Assembly: GCA_033439795.1 (NCBI GenBank)
Contig: JAUTDP010000008.1
Location: 806,001 to 870,000, forward strand
Source: Sordaria brevicollis
Lineage: Eukaryota > Ascomycota > Sordariomycetes > Sordariales > Sordariaceae
Length of the DNA stretch: 64,000 bases
Reading direction: 5' to 3'
The translations under genes were made by a program, and so were the position numbers. The number at the start of each line of letters is the position of its first letter. Position 1 is the stretch's first letter. This document shows, in pieces, positions 1-12,089 of the stretch. Below the pieces are notes generated by a model. The model was not told the DNA's origin and made no database searches. It saw only the letters and a program-made list of their open reading frames with translations.

Positions 1-1089
1 ACCCGCCCGTGACATACACCGGAATAGTCAGATACTGCGCCTCAACACCATCGTGTCCCAGACTCCGTATAATGCTCGGCAAGAACGTGCTAAACCCATA
101 CAGCAAAACATCCTGACAAAACTGAATCGCGGCCAGGATCCACATCTTCCTGTCCCTCGCCGCCAGCTTGACCTCCTCCCAACTAAACTCCTCACTACCC
201 ATATACTGCTTCCTCTGCCTCGCTCTGACACGCATCATCCCCTTCTCTTTTTCGTTCAAAAAGTACGCCTCCGTGGGGTCATTCGGCAGCGCACACCACA
301 CCACCACCGCAACAACGATACTAACCCCCCCTCAACAAAATAAACCCACCGCCACCCTTCCTGGCCCCCCACGCCATCCATTTTCAGTATGAGGTAGGCC
401 AAAAGCCCCCCAAACGCCCCGGCTACGGTCGTGCACACAAATAAATACGATATCCTCTTCGCCTGCTCCTCCCTTTTATAAACCATGGTCAAATACAAAT
501 TCAGCCCCGGAAACAACCCGCCCTCGCAAGCCCCCAGGACCAACCTCGCCGCGTACAGTCCGCCGATACTGGTTACAAACCCGCTGAAAATCGTTGTTAA
601 CGACCAGACCACGCACAAGCTGGTTAACGTCACGCGCGGGGTTAGACGTTTTAAGAGAAGAGCCCAGGGCGACTCGAAGGTTACGTATGTGGCGTAAAAG
701 ATTGAGACGGCCGTGGAGAATTGGGCTGGTGAGGCGCCGATGGATTCGGGCATGCCGGCTACGGCGACGTTGCCGATGTTGGTGCGGTCGAGGAGGCAGG
801 AGGTGGAGATGAGCATGAGGAGGGGGAGGAGGAGGAGGTCGAGTTTGAGGAGGAGGGCGCGTTCGAGGGCGGGGTTGAGGGTTGAGGGGGGTTCTGGGGG
901 TGTTGACGAGGAGGACGAGGAGGAAGGGGTGGTGGAAGGGGTCGTGGTTGTGGTGGGTTTGCTGTTGTCGGCGCCGGGGCCGGGGCTGGGCTTCTCGTCG
1001 TTGTCGGTGGTGCTGAGTTGGGAGTCATCTTGGCGTTCGAGGTCCTTATCCTCGGAGGAGGAAGACGTTGATCGTGGTGGTGAGGACAT
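1..1089 (-). CDS. MFS transporter, anion:cation symporter (allantoate permease-like), 3' end outside window, 1-bp frameshift
   Basis: Plasma-membrane permease of the major facilitator superfamily, probably the DAL5/ACS family that imports organic anions or vitamins by proton symport; the substrate cannot be told. The N-terminal ~75 residues are a Ser/Thr/Pro-rich cytoplasmic tail. Then come hydrophobic segments with the ACS hallmark LLDRTNIGNVAVAGM near residue 103 and the motif EGGLFPGLNLYLT. The frame from the ATG at 1089 is open to position 256, but family-like sequence (ALPNDPTEAYF, EKEKGMMRVRARQRKQ) continues in another frame to the window edge. The switch falls in a run of seven C on the plus strand (325-331); eight would keep the frame. 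This is either a sequencing or assembly slip or a real null allele. No good intron fits. The first half of the protein is complete; the C-terminal half is cut by the window. Confidence 0.8.
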
Positions 1090-3198
1090 GGCTTATGGTA
1101 TTGTACTGTCTGGTAGCTGTTGTGAAAAGACGGTGAGGGAATGAAGTGGTGGAAGGGAAAGGGAGAGTGTCCTTTCTTCTTTTGTTTCCATCTCATGGAA
1201 TCGACATGGCTTCTGTCCACGGGTTTGGCGATCCCATCCTTGTCCTTTTAAGTAAAAAGAGGCATCCTCCTTCCTCACTCGATCTAGTGATTCAACCCAT
1301 CGTCACTCCCCTCCTGACTCGCCGTCTCGAAACATCAAGATCTCCCATAAAGACAACTCGTTGCTTCTGAATTTGTTCATGGAGTGTCGGACATGACGTT
1401 ACTATGCGCGGAGCTAATCACAAGCCCAAGACATTGTTGTAGATCCGTCAAAAGGATGGTCTTACAGCGGCTGCAGTATCTTTCGTTATCTAGTTCCGAT
1501 CGAGTCCCTGAGGGTGTTCTGGTAAAACATTTTTTATCGAATTAAGTTTGTTGTGCGAGGTGTGTGTCGTCACTGGCGTGTTGTGTAACGAAAAGGAACG
1601 AAAAAAAGAAGAGTTTATGTGTGACCTGGACCTGAGACGAACGAGTATTTATGACGCTGGTCCGGGTCGGTGGGCGTGGTTGTGGAACGACGCAGGTACC
1701 AGATTAAATGACATTGGCTGTTTATATAAATGGGCTAGGGGGGCTGCCGAACATTCCTTTATACCTCTAAGATTGAAAGGATCTTGAAGTACCGCAGACT
1801 AGTAGGTTCGTCGTCGGTAAGAGTTGGGATGACGGGCCCGGGCGAGGCATGGTCGGAGGAAAGTGGCCGGCGAGGCGGAGACGGTCGGAGCTTCGGTCGG
1901 GCAGGAGTAGTGGCAGTGTATTGTTCAACGATCAATTCATTTCAAGTGTAATATTCATTTATGCCGGTACTCGACCAGCTTGAAGAGGACGGACGTCCTT
2001 GGAGGAGGCAAGGTGATGGCCATGGTGCTCGGGAACCTCAAACGTGGTGAGAAATATTGTCGACTTGGGAAACAGAGCGACCTTAAGAGTGTTAGAGCTG
2101 ACCCACTGAAAGTCCCTATAAGGTCACTGTAACTAACTCAGCTCAAATGCAGCAAGCCTTGTACTTTCCGTTGTGCCTTTCATCCGCCGCAATAATTTCA
2201 AGATATATCGACCACCGCAAAATGGCTAAAGAGGAGGAACTGAAGACGGTCCCATGAGCGGGTTCTTTGCACTTGTTATAAGTTGGTAGGTCGGTACGAT
2301 GCGGTGTGCAATGGTGTCGTCTTTCACCACGGCATCCATTTTCCCGGCGCTGACGGGAGTGGGGTACGGTGATCTAAAGTATCCACTCCTCTCAATGCTT
2401 CGTCCAATCACAACTGACCAATCTGACCAAAACGGCAACTGAAAGAGGCTCCCTCCTCAATAACTTCCAACACGACATCAGTCCAGACAGACAGCGCCAG
2501 ACGACATGGAGTCCGAAACATATTGTTGCTATACATCTAACGCTCGCTTGAATCGCCGGCTAGCAAAGCAGTCTTCTTTGTCAATACTTTCTGATAAGGT
2601 CTCGCGTGGTCGGTGTTGGTAACGGTAGGCGGGATGTTGGTCGCACATGTTGGTTGGCCATCGGACGAGCAAATCCCGAAGACAATGGGGACGGGAACTT
2701 CGCTGCTTTGTAAGTCATAACTGAGCATACGTTACGTGTTGAGACGTGATTTTGACTTCCATGTGGATAGAAGCTGATGAAGCAGTTAGCCAGTTGACCT
2801 CCAGGTTGGAGAACCAACGAGACGGGCGGTTGGTGAGACATCGTGAACCAACCGAACCAAGCCATTGTCAACAGCATAACGGCGGCTAAGCGTAGTCTTG
2901 CTGAAAGTTGTTGGAGTGACATCCCAGTGATTGTGGCCAACTCTGGTATGTATGTAGCATGGCCCGCTCTATTCAGGACTGTCGAGCCTGGAGGAGTATC
3001 CCAGTTCAATAGCATTCATTCCTGTCATCGGCTGATATACCACGACTCCAAAGTTCATCATCAGAACACTTGGTCTCCAACGAAGGACGAAAACCCCGCC
3101 GAGTTGCCAGGTCACGACTTTCTTGAGGGAAGAACCATACTAGACATCATTCCATAAGCACCATCATCAGGTTCCTACCTACGTCTGCGACACCCATC
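1090..3198. other. Intergenic region, no gene recognised
   Basis: About 2.1 kb upstream of both the minus-strand transporter and the first Cys-rich gene, so it should hold both promoters. Short open frames occur (for example the minus strand 2581-3015), but none shows a recognisable family, a hydrophobic pattern or splice-site support. I see no repeat here. Confidence 0.5.
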
Positions 3199-3738
3199 AT
3201 GTGCAAGTACGAGTACTGGTTGTGGGCTTGCGGATACGCCATCGAGCGATACGCCATACACGACGAGATTGATGGGGCTATAAAAGAATGCCCCAAGAAC
3301 AACCCCAACCTCGCACCGTCAAAGTGTGAAGACGCCATATGCATTAAACGCGTCACTTTTGTCACCGACCATTGCTACCAATGCAAGCTTGGATCCTTTT
3401 GGACGTGTGCTATATGCGGCGAAGTCAACCCCGAAACCGCGAAAGAATGTCAACGAAAAGAGAAGGACGCCGTCTTCGTGGGTATCAATGGAAAGCAAGA
3501 GCCTGGGGACCACCCCTGGAAGGATGAAATCCAGTGGGCTTCTCGTACCTACGTATTATGTGGCAAGGGCATGCCCACTGACAAGCGGTGGCCCATTCTT
3601 AATGTGCCCGACAATTACTTTGAGGGTTTCGTTGACCCAGACCGCCCGTGTCGGTGCCAGACAACATCTGATATTCAAGTGTATATGTTAGGTCCCAAGT
3701 TTCCCTGTACAGGAGGAAATACGGTTTCTAGATCATAA
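3199..3738 (+). CDS. Cys-rich hypothetical protein, family member 1
   Basis: Function unknown; 179 aa, intronless, no signal peptide, so probably intracellular. It begins MCKYEYWLWACGYAIERY, the N-terminal signature shared with the genes at 5008, 56733 and 58829. A second conserved block follows: a lone Cys (SKC), Cys-Ile-Lys-Arg, then HCYQC, seven residues and CAIC. This CX2C-X7-CX2C spacing resembles a zinc ribbon and may bind metal; that is inference. The C-terminal third is unlike its paralogues and ends with a PCRC motif. The ATG at 3199 is chosen because the family similarity starts exactly at Met-Cys. The nearest paralogue starts 1.8 kb downstream on the same strand, so the pair looks like an old tandem duplication. 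Confidence 0.75.
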   Translation: MCKYEYWLWACGYAIERYAIHDEIDGAIKECPKNNPNLAPSKCEDAICIKRVTFVTDHCYQCKLGSFWTCAICGEVNPETAKECQRKEKDAVFVGINGKQEPGDHPWKDEIQWASRTYVLCGKGMPTDKRWPILNVPDNYFEGFVDPDRPCRCQTTSDIQVYMLGPKFPCTGGNTVSRS

Positions 3739-5007
3739 GTTTCAATCGACGGGAGGTTATATTGGGGTGTGCGGCCTGTCCTGTTCGCACTACCTGCCCT
3801 GCAGGGACTCCTAAGTTGTTATTTAACGATAGAACGAAGAGGAAGAGATTTGTGAAAGAATATTCATGTATTGGATCTGGAGGTAGCCTGTGTTGGATCT
3901 ATTTGACAGAGAATGTTTCCTGTAGGTTGCGTGAGCCGCTGTTTGCGTTGCGGTTGACTCTGTAGTCTTGTGGGGCACTTGGTTTGAGGCCGGGAGTAGA
4001 TAGATCTACTAATGTTGTTCAACCGTTGGAACATGGAAGACCAACAATTAACATGATTTCTGGATTGCAAAGATTACCAGTTTTTCTTTCCTCGGTAGGG
4101 TTATAATGGGTGCATTCATTTTTGTCTTTCCATATTATCTCGGGTCTGTTGGTCTAGTATGGGGTTGACGTTGGAGCTAGAAAAACAACAGATTTAACTC
4201 CATCCTGTGGTTAGGGTACTGGATTCAGATCTCTTAGGTTCTCTCTCTCTCTATCTCTTCGTCATTGCGATTGTTGTTGAATCTGCACGACTGGGACGAA
4301 TGGAATGAGGAGGAGGAGTGGATGAAAAGAAGAAGAAAAGCTTGATTGTTGAGGAAAAGGGAAGAGGAAGGCTTGCCGGGTAGGCAAGCGAGCAATATAT
4401 GTACATGTGGTGGAAAATATGAAACAATCTGAAATCATGTCACGATATCCATCTGGTGAGACCTTGAATACTCCAACAATTGTTATGTCCCGAGTTAATG
4501 GTTGGATCGCCTTTGTTATTTGCGGAGCGGTTGTTGGTAACCCTCTGTTGGCGAAAAGAGACGGGTCGTTGGTGACCACGGTTTGCCGGGTGCCGGTTTG
4601 CCAACACCGTACATCTGAAGGGATAAGATGGTGTGATCCACCTGAATAGATGATGGCCAAATGCGGCTCATCTTTGCACTGCGTAGTCTACTTTCTAATT
4701 TCTTCTTGTGGTACTCTTCACGAGGATTCCTCCAGACTAAAAGAAAGTCGTAAAGCGGGTTGTTGGGTCCTCCAACATTGTGTGCAGCATCGGCGAAGGG
4801 CTTGACAGACCCGAGCACATGAGGCGTATTTAACTCCTCCACCCACAGGTGTGTTGACTGGAAAGTATAAAGAAAGGCATTTCCGACTCCTGATCACAGG
4901 TCTTCAAACTACTCATCTCTTCCCCTGCCATCCTTCATACGAGCATTCAGCATACTCACACTCAAGGGAAGAAACACACTCAGCCACTACCTCTCAACAA
5001 CGGCAAG
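3739..5007. other. Intergenic region between two Cys-rich paralogues
   Basis: No gene recognised. A segment at about 4545-4606 is clearly similar to 5824-5888, downstream of the second paralogue; it is probably flanking sequence copied with the gene. A CT-rich microsatellite (ctctctctctct) lies near 4242. Confidence 0.5.
4545..4606. repeat. Diverged direct repeat, copy 1 (partner at 5824-5888)
   Basis: Shares GTTGGC, AGACGGG, GTTGGTGA, GGGTGCCGG and CAACA in the same order and spacing with 5824-5888. Each copy lies downstream of one Cys-rich gene, which fits a tandem duplication of gene plus flank. Differences are spread along the whole stretch, so the duplication is old. Confidence 0.5.
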
Positions 5008-5454
5008 ATGTGCAAATACGAATACTGGGAGTGGATCTGCGGCTACGCCGTCGAGCGATTCACCGTGAAGGATTCGCAGGAGCAAAAGTGTCCTAGGCAC
5101 CCCAAGGACGGCGAGCTCCCTTCCAAGTGTCCTGAAGCCAAGTGCGTCAAGCGCGTGAAGGTCCACGACATGTGTCGTCACTGCCACAGCCGATGCGCAA
5201 TCACCTTCCGGATGTGCGACAGGTGCGGTCATCTCAGTAGAAACCTCACTAAAACAGAGTGTGGCAGGGAGGTCAACATTGAGGAAGACCAGACTTCGCA
5301 ACCACACGACGGCATGCCCGACAAAACAGAACTGCAGCCTTGTCGAAACATAGTTAATGATCGCCAATACTTCATCATCGGCAGGTTTATCGACACCTCC
5401 AAGATGAAGTTGGTGGGAATTATTGCCAAAAGGTGCCCCAGCCTGGCGGGTTGA
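5008..5454 (+). CDS. Cys-rich hypothetical protein, family member 2
   Basis: Function unknown; 148 aa, intronless, no signal peptide. It starts MCKYEYWEWICGYAVERF, nearly the same as the gene at 3199. The core repeats the family layout: SKCPEAKCVKRV, then CRHC, ten residues, CDRC, then a further Cys (TEC). The two CX2C pairs could hold a zinc ion, though no binding was shown. The C-terminus is short and basic. With 3199 it forms a same-strand pair 1.3 kb apart. The ATG at 5008 follows a CAAG context and is the first in the frame. The family is likely fungal and lineage-restricted; I recognise no named domain. Confidence 0.75.
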   Translation: MCKYEYWEWICGYAVERFTVKDSQEQKCPRHPKDGELPSKCPEAKCVKRVKVHDMCRHCHSRCAITFRMCDRCGHLSRNLTKTECGREVNIEEDQTSQPHDGMPDKTELQPCRNIVNDRQYFIIGRFIDTSKMKLVGIIAKRCPSLAG

Positions 5455-7361
5455 ACCCTCAGTGGCTCGGTGAGGCTCTGATTGTTGGGCTTTTCGGGTT
5501 CTTTCTTTTTTTTTCTCTCCCTCTTTTTTCTTACTATTTCTGATCAAGATTGCAATTTCCTATTGATGTTCAAGGCAGAAGGAGTTGGGCAAGCCGGTAT
5601 TTCCTGGGGCTCCCTATCTAGAAGTTAGCAATGATATCGTCGCTTTTTTTCCAGCTCTGTGACGGATGCCTGACATATTGAACACATTAATGTTTTTCAG
5701 ATTTTCGAGAAGCATTGAAAGTTGACCGGCTACCCTCAGTAACAAAGAAAACAATCTGAGCTCCAGCTAGTAGCTCTAAACATATGTTCCTTTGTCGTTC
5801 GGGTGGGATGAGGTCGATAATTGTTTGTTGGCAGCACAAGACGGGGTGTTGGTGAACGCTGTTGGTTGGGTGCCGGGTTGTCAACATTCGTGGGTTAGGG
5901 GAGTGTCTGCAAGCATGCCACCGTACTCCGACCAAGGCTTGAATGAGTTCGCTACTCCTTTTATTATACTTGTTTCAGTGCCCAGTGGTATTCTGAGTTT
6001 CACATCCAGACAAGTCAATGGACAAGGGAGGACTCTGTTATCGCAGTGGTCGCTCCCAGCGCTGCTTAGGAAGGGGAATCGGGAACTCGCTTCCGTTATC
6101 AGACTTTGTCCAGGAAAGAAGTAGATGATAAGAAGTCTCTTCTCTCGTTGGCGGTTAGTTCTAGCTGGATATCTTGGGGGGGCTGGGTATAGATACCGCA
6201 TGGCACGGGCTGAGGCAGGCCCTGGTGCTTTGCAACCATTTTTTTTCTCCCGAAGATTGAGGTGGGTCATACTGCTATGAATACCTATTGTAGGATAATG
6301 AAAGAAGGCATTTTGGTTGCTTGTTTGCTGTTTGGGGTTGAGGCACGATATTAATAGACGTTCTGCTACTCTTGGGTTTCACGATGGTTACACACCTGAT
6401 GATGCTATAGCCTGCCAAGCAAAGATGAAAGGGACCTAGCACTTTTATCAGTTATCCAGAGAGTTTATCACCACCTGGATACTGTGACGGTCTTTTCCCC
6501 CTTGACATGTTTGAATGCCAGGACAACGCAGTCCTGTCACCGCCGCATCGAAACCATTTCCAATGAGCACCTGCACAGGAGGAGTATGTATGCCAAGAAG
6601 CAGCTGAAGAGACTAAGACTCGGAATCGTTAACCGAGGAAAAACGTGGTTCTCGAACAAGTGCCGTGCTGGTTCGCCACCTCGCGTGGTGGTTGCATGTC
6701 CGTTGCGGTGAAGGATGCACGAATGCAATCTATCAACTTCACTAGTGATTAGTCGGGCGACCAGACCGGACTGAGCTCTTCTTTCGTTTTCGTGATGCCG
6801 AATCTGTCGTGCAGGTGGCCATCAACAAGACGTTTGTAAGAAGAAATGTTAGAAACAAAAAAGAAAAGAGCCAACGGCAAATTCCAATACAACACTGCAA
6901 TTATCCCATGTCATTCAAGCCACATCCGACGAAATGAGCAATGGCAGCGCACAGACAGCCGCTAACAAGCACTTACAAGCACTTGGAACTTGACGAATTC
7001 AATTCGCATGATAGCCGGCCCCCTCTCACAAAACAGCAAATGACATCCGTCATGATCTTCAATCTCCTTTCTCCAGTCGGTCAGTTCCGTCCCTCCCCGT
7101 TCCCCCTCCCCGTTCCCCTCCCCCACCGGCCGGCGGTCCCGTTGACTAAAGGAAAGGGTTCAGGGTGCCGATCCGGGCAAGACCGCCGAGTACCGACAGT
7201 TTAGCGAGACTACGCGGAGCGCTCGAGCCCATTTTCTAGAACCCTTTGTGGATTTCAGTGATCTATATAAGAGGAGCCTCTAAAGGCCGCGCTAACTAGG
7301 GGCGAACGACAAGTCGACGACTTCGACAGGGTCGCATTGCAGGCAGCTGTTAAATGGACTG
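5455..7361. other. Intergenic region up to RIP block A
   Basis: No gene recognised apart from the diverged repeat at 5824-5888. Base composition is normal until the inverted repeat at 7362. A C-rich stretch with two copies of CCCCTCCCCGTTCCC-like sequence lies at about 7095-7125. Confidence 0.5.
5824..5888. repeat. Diverged direct repeat, copy 2 (partner at 4545-4606)
   Basis: Second copy of the flanking repeat described for 4545-4606. It lies 370 bp beyond the stop of the second Cys-rich gene. Confidence 0.5.
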
Positions 7362-7417
7362 TTCCCGGACTCAAACGCCTTTTCAGTCTTGGCGTGAGGG
7401 GGTGTGCACCCACCGCA
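7362..7417 (+). repeat. Terminal inverted repeat, left copy, block A
   Basis: 56 bp, perfectly inverted relative to 12090-12145. GC-rich and without RIP mutations, unlike the DNA it encloses. It holds a near-palindrome GGGTGTGCACCC. Confidence 0.85.
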
Positions 7418-7639
7418 CACAATTACACTTTTGGCATTCTGGTCGTTTTTCGACAACTACACAATTAAAACAGGTCGACTACCATCGAAAACCGGCCAAA
7501 ACAGCAGTAAAAAAACCGTATATCGATATACTAATATTATTTCTATTGATATTTAATATTATTTTTATTTTTAAATTAAAATCGATATAGTACGCTATAT
7601 AAACGATACTTAAAAGGCGTTAATTACTATAATACTGGT

Positions 7640-8575
7640 AAATAATAAATACCCTATTAAAATCGCTATTATTGTTAGTATTACCGAGAAGAGTATTTAG
7701 AATTATAAACGTAATTTAGTAAATGCTAAGAAGTATTTTTTACCTTCTAAAGTATTATAGAACGCTAGGAAACTTCTAATATAAGCGCTCGAAGTATATA
7801 GTATTATATTACTCCCTTAATAAATATTATATTAATTAATATATATAGAAGGTTATAAAGCTTCTTATTATAAAACCTAATTTATATCTCAATGAAATCT
7901 ATATTTTTTTAGCTAATGAATATAACGTTTACGTTTCGAAGGAAATTGTACGAAGATATTTATATTAAAATAAATAGAAGAAAAAACGATTCTATATAAA
8001 AGTATTATAATAATCCCCTATATTAATTATAAATTAATCGAATAAAATATCGCTATTTATTATAGAAATATTCGTTTTTTATAACGAGTTTAGTATAGAT
8101 TGAAGGGATAGGGTTCGTTATATTAATTAGGTATTTAAAAGCGCTATTACGACGGTCTCTAACCGCTTCGAACGTAATAAACGCTATTACCTCCTCCCTA
8201 CTATTAATGTTAATAGTATATTCGATTTATTAATATTCTAAAGCGTAATGGACTCCGCCGGGTTTTAGGATTAAATAATAAAAAGGATATTATTAAAAAT
8301 AAACCCTTTTCCCGGGCGTAATAATATTTTAATAATAAATAACGCTAAATAATATTTATATATAGAATTTTAGGAGGCGTACAATTAGAAGGGGATTTTA
8401 CTATAGTATTTACCGCCGTACTCTCCCGAATTTAACCCCATCGAAGTATATTTTAATAATTCTAAGTAGTAATTTAAACGGGTATATTGTAATAAGGGTA
8501 GTAATAATATACCGGATGTAAATTTCGTAAACTTTCTAAAGAAGGTAGTTCTTAATATAAATACGCAAATATTAT
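7640..8575 (+). pseudogene. Tc1/mariner-type transposase relic, RIP-inactivated
   Basis: Conceptual reading of the plus strand through many stops gives the two C-terminal signatures of IS630/Tc1/mariner DDE transposases in the right order. A segment near 8305-8335 reads PGRNNILIINNA, the usual place of the second Asp in a [VI]-x-[MI]-D-N-A motif. LPPYSPEFNPIE is intact at 8410-8445. The frame carries several TAA/TAG stops, mostly where RIP turns CAA/CAG/TGG codons into stops. It once cut and joined its own DNA; it is now dead. Confidence 0.75.
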
Positions 8576-9873
8576 AAATTTATAACTATTATAAGAATAT
8601 AAAATTAATAATAAATAAATTCAATAATAATAAAGATTACGAATAAATATATATTACCGAATTAGTAAAATATAGGGAAATAAATACTATATTTAAGCGG
8701 AAGTAAGGGGGAGGGAAAGAAGGAGAGAAAGTATATATTTTATTATATTATAATATTAAATATTTAAAAACGTACTAAGGTATTAAGGAGTACTAAAATT
8801 AATACTAGAATTAAAATTAACAATTATTTATATAATAATATTAAAGTATTAAAAACCCCCTTCTTTTATTATAATTCAATTCGAAATATTATTAATTGTA
8901 ATTATTAACGTTATTAACGGTAATATTATTAATTATAAAAGTAAGGGCTCTAATTACCCTATATTCGAGTATAATTGTATTAGTGCTAATAGTACGCAGT
9001 AAATAACTAAATTAAATATTTAGAACGCTATATTAATTAATTAAATATCGTAATAGGATTAAAGGATATACTATAGAAGCTTATTTAAATAGTAAACGTA
9101 ACGTATTCCTCTTTAAGGAAATCCTTAATTCTATTTTTAAAAGCAAAATATAACGCGGGAAAGAACTTTAATACCGTATACTATTCTACTGGTTAATCTT
9201 TTAATATTAATAAATTGTACGGCGATTACGAATGCCGTAATTTCTCCTATAATTTTATTAATACCCTATATATTAGTATAACCTCTATTATACGCTTAAT
9301 ATAATATATTCGGTAAAACGATTTAAAAAATTTAATAATAAACTCTTTTATAATACGGCTAAGCGGCGTAGGAAGTGGCGGTAAGGATAATACCGGTAGG
9401 TATATATTATTAATAATTTTATTATCGTCGTCGGTAATAAAAGGCAATATAACTAATAGTAGCGTTAGGTGCGTTATAAATAGAGAAATAAAAAGCGCGT
9501 ATATACTAATATATAATAAAGGTAGTAGGTTAGCCGCAACGCGCCTTACCGCCAAAGTTATATAGTTAATAAATTCCTTATAAAATAAAATCGTAAAATA
9601 ATTAAATATAATATTTATAAATTCGATAATTATTACCCTATTAAATAGAAGGAGCGTTAAAAGGGGGCGGTTAATATTAACGGCAATTATAGAAGTAGCG
9701 TTAATAACGGATCTAATAATTATAAAACTATTAATTATATATATTAATAAAGGAAGAGGGGGGGTAAAATAATAATTATAAATATAAAGTAATAATATTA
9801 ATTAATAAGGGTAGGGAGGAGGGTAAAAATATTACCCGCTATATTAAAGGGGATTCCTAAATTCCTTAAACGC

Positions 9874-10179
9874 TGTCACAGGCATTGCTTGCTCCTGTAT
9901 AGAGGTGGTCGTATTGTATGCACCAGTTGATGACAGCTGTTTACGTGCAGTACTGGGATTGATAGATGGAACGCGACCGTGGTCGCGACGACCGTAATTG
10001 ACCGTGCCTATGGTACCCCAATACCTTGGTCCCGGCGTCACCCAGACTCACACACGTGACTAGGGCTACGTATTGGCTACATCGTAATCGTATAAGATAG
10101 TCGCGGCGCACAGGATTATTTCCTGTTCCTCGCACAACAATAAACATCGTACCTTACTGCTTGCTCGTGCCCCGTGATA
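9874..10179. mobile_element. Solo LTR (306 bp) with 5-bp target duplication, not RIP-mutated
   Basis: A 306-bp island of normal composition inside block A. It begins TGTCAC and ends GTGATA, that is, with short inverted ends, one base off perfect. It is flanked on both sides by AACGC (9869-9873 and 10180-10184), a 5-bp target-site duplication. These are the marks of an LTR left after recombination between the two LTRs of a retrotransposon. The surrounding DNA is heavily RIPed and the LTR is not, so it probably landed after the host element was mutated. The parent family is unknown. Confidence 0.8.
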
Positions 10180-11599
10180 AACGCTATTTATAAAAGGCCT
10201 AATATTTTTATATAGGCGCTATTATTACCGCTATTTACGTTATTAATAATATTAATATTAATACCCTTACTGTACTTTTAAAACCTTATTATACTAACGC
10301 TACTACTATTACTATTACTACTTTCGTCGGCGGCGTCCTTATCGATTATCTCCCGTAATATATCTTCTAATAAATTAATAAACGTAACCTTTTATTATTA
10401 AATAGTACGCGCCTATTTACCAACTTATACGAAGGAGAGGTCGTAATAAGTTTTATTCCCTTCTATAATATAATATAATTAATATTCAATAGCTTTATTA
10501 TAATTTTTATATTTAAAACCCAAATTATACTTCTACGCTTAGGTAAAACTACGAAACGCGAAACTACGTAGTTTTTAATTAATATACGCCTCCTCCTTTT
10601 TATTCTCCTTCTTTATTTTAATAACCTCCGCTAATATAATATTCGTTATAATCCGCCGGCTTATTCCCTTATCCCCAATATTATTATTAAGAATATATAA
10701 AGTTCGAAATATTTAGGTAGTAGGGGTAATTACTTATATAATTACGAACGGATTTAGAAAACCGCGAAAGGGAATAAATATTAATAGGTCGATTATTAAA
10801 GGAGTAAATAATATTAATAATAGTATAAAATTAATAAATAAGTCGATTAAGCGAAATTTAAAGGTAACGGTGAAAATATTATACTAATAAATATAACGAA
10901 GGTATAATTTTATAATAAAATTATAATTAAACCTATTATATCTATTAGAAAATTAATTACCTACTATATTCTAAAAGTATATTATAATACGATTTTTATT
11001 ATTATTATTATAAATAACGGTAATATATATAACGTTATATAACGCGATTTAAAACTTCGTACCGGCAACCGCATTATTATCTATAATTTTTTATATATAA
11101 CCTCGCTATAGAAATAGAACCTCCCTAAATAAATTAGTATTAAAGCGTTAAGGGTAAAATTTCCTATTCTCCTATTTAACTTCTACCTCTTTATATATAC
11201 CACAGTTTAAAATCGTAGCGGGTTTATTATTACGGAAAGTAATAATAAAATATAACCCTATTATAATAAATTCTACTTATATAATTACCGGGTAAATTAA
11301 AGTAGGAGGGATTAAAATAATTTTATAACGCTGGTCTATAATCGAAAGGAAGGTTATAACCTATTTAACCAGCGAAATTAAATCGCTACCGTTATCCTCA
11401 TTACTAAAATAAATAAAGGAAATATTAAGGGTCGTCTTCTTAAGCGTTAAACGGATAAGAAATTCCTATTCCTATTCGTCCTCGTCATCGAAGTCGGAAA
11501 TATTATCGGCGCCGTTAAAGAGTTTAATAAATTCGTCGGTCGGTTTAAAGGGGGAGGAGGGTAATAATTCGCTATCGGTTTTAATTTCGGTCTTTAGCT

Positions 11600-11760
11600 C
11601 TAGGGTAGGTTTTTTAACCCTCTCCTTTCCCTTCTTAATAGCGGCGGCGGCGGGCTTCTTTTTAAGGGTAGCCTTCTTAGGAATAAACTTCTTCTTAAGG
11701 GCAACTTTTTTAAGGGTAGCCTTCTTAGGGGTAGCCTTCTTAATCTTCGATAAATTAGTA
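11600..11760 (-). repeat. Low-complexity Lys/Ala-coding repeat inside block A
   Basis: The plus strand has several spaced copies of GGTAGCCTTCTTAGG-like units; the minus strand reads as repeated Lys-Lys-Ala-Thr(-Pro/Leu)-Lys-Lys. It is less degraded than its surroundings. It may be the basic tail of a transposon-encoded protein, but no domain supports that. Confidence 0.4.
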
Positions 11761-12089
11761 ATAACCTCCTCTATTTCGATTAAAATACGATTCTTCTTCT
11801 TAAGGCGGGTAGAAATACGTTATAAAATTAACGGGGTTCTAGGTTTAACTTAATCCTCGTTAAAATGGACCGAAATAATACTACCGCGATAAGTACGCTT
11901 CTTAGGCTGGGTTCTGAAGATGGATTTAAGCGGTATTATAATAAAAAAAATAGTAAAGATATTTAATAATAATAGCGATATTATTTATTTACTTTCTATA
12001 ATAAAAATATAGTTATTAGGCTTCGATTTTGTATAGAAACGGTTGAAAACGAACAAGATTTACGATTTCTACGAAGTTGTGTAGTTGTA

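Noticed and set aside
256..331. An intron as the cause of the transporter frame change
   Set aside because: The only candidate (GTTAGT..GAG, 57 bp) lacks a branch point, has a poor acceptor and would remove the conserved ALPNDP segment.
9247..9555. Hydrophobic minus-strand frame inside block A read as a membrane protein
   Set aside because: RIPed AT-rich DNA naturally encodes Ile/Leu/Tyr/Phe; the frame has no start context or family motif.
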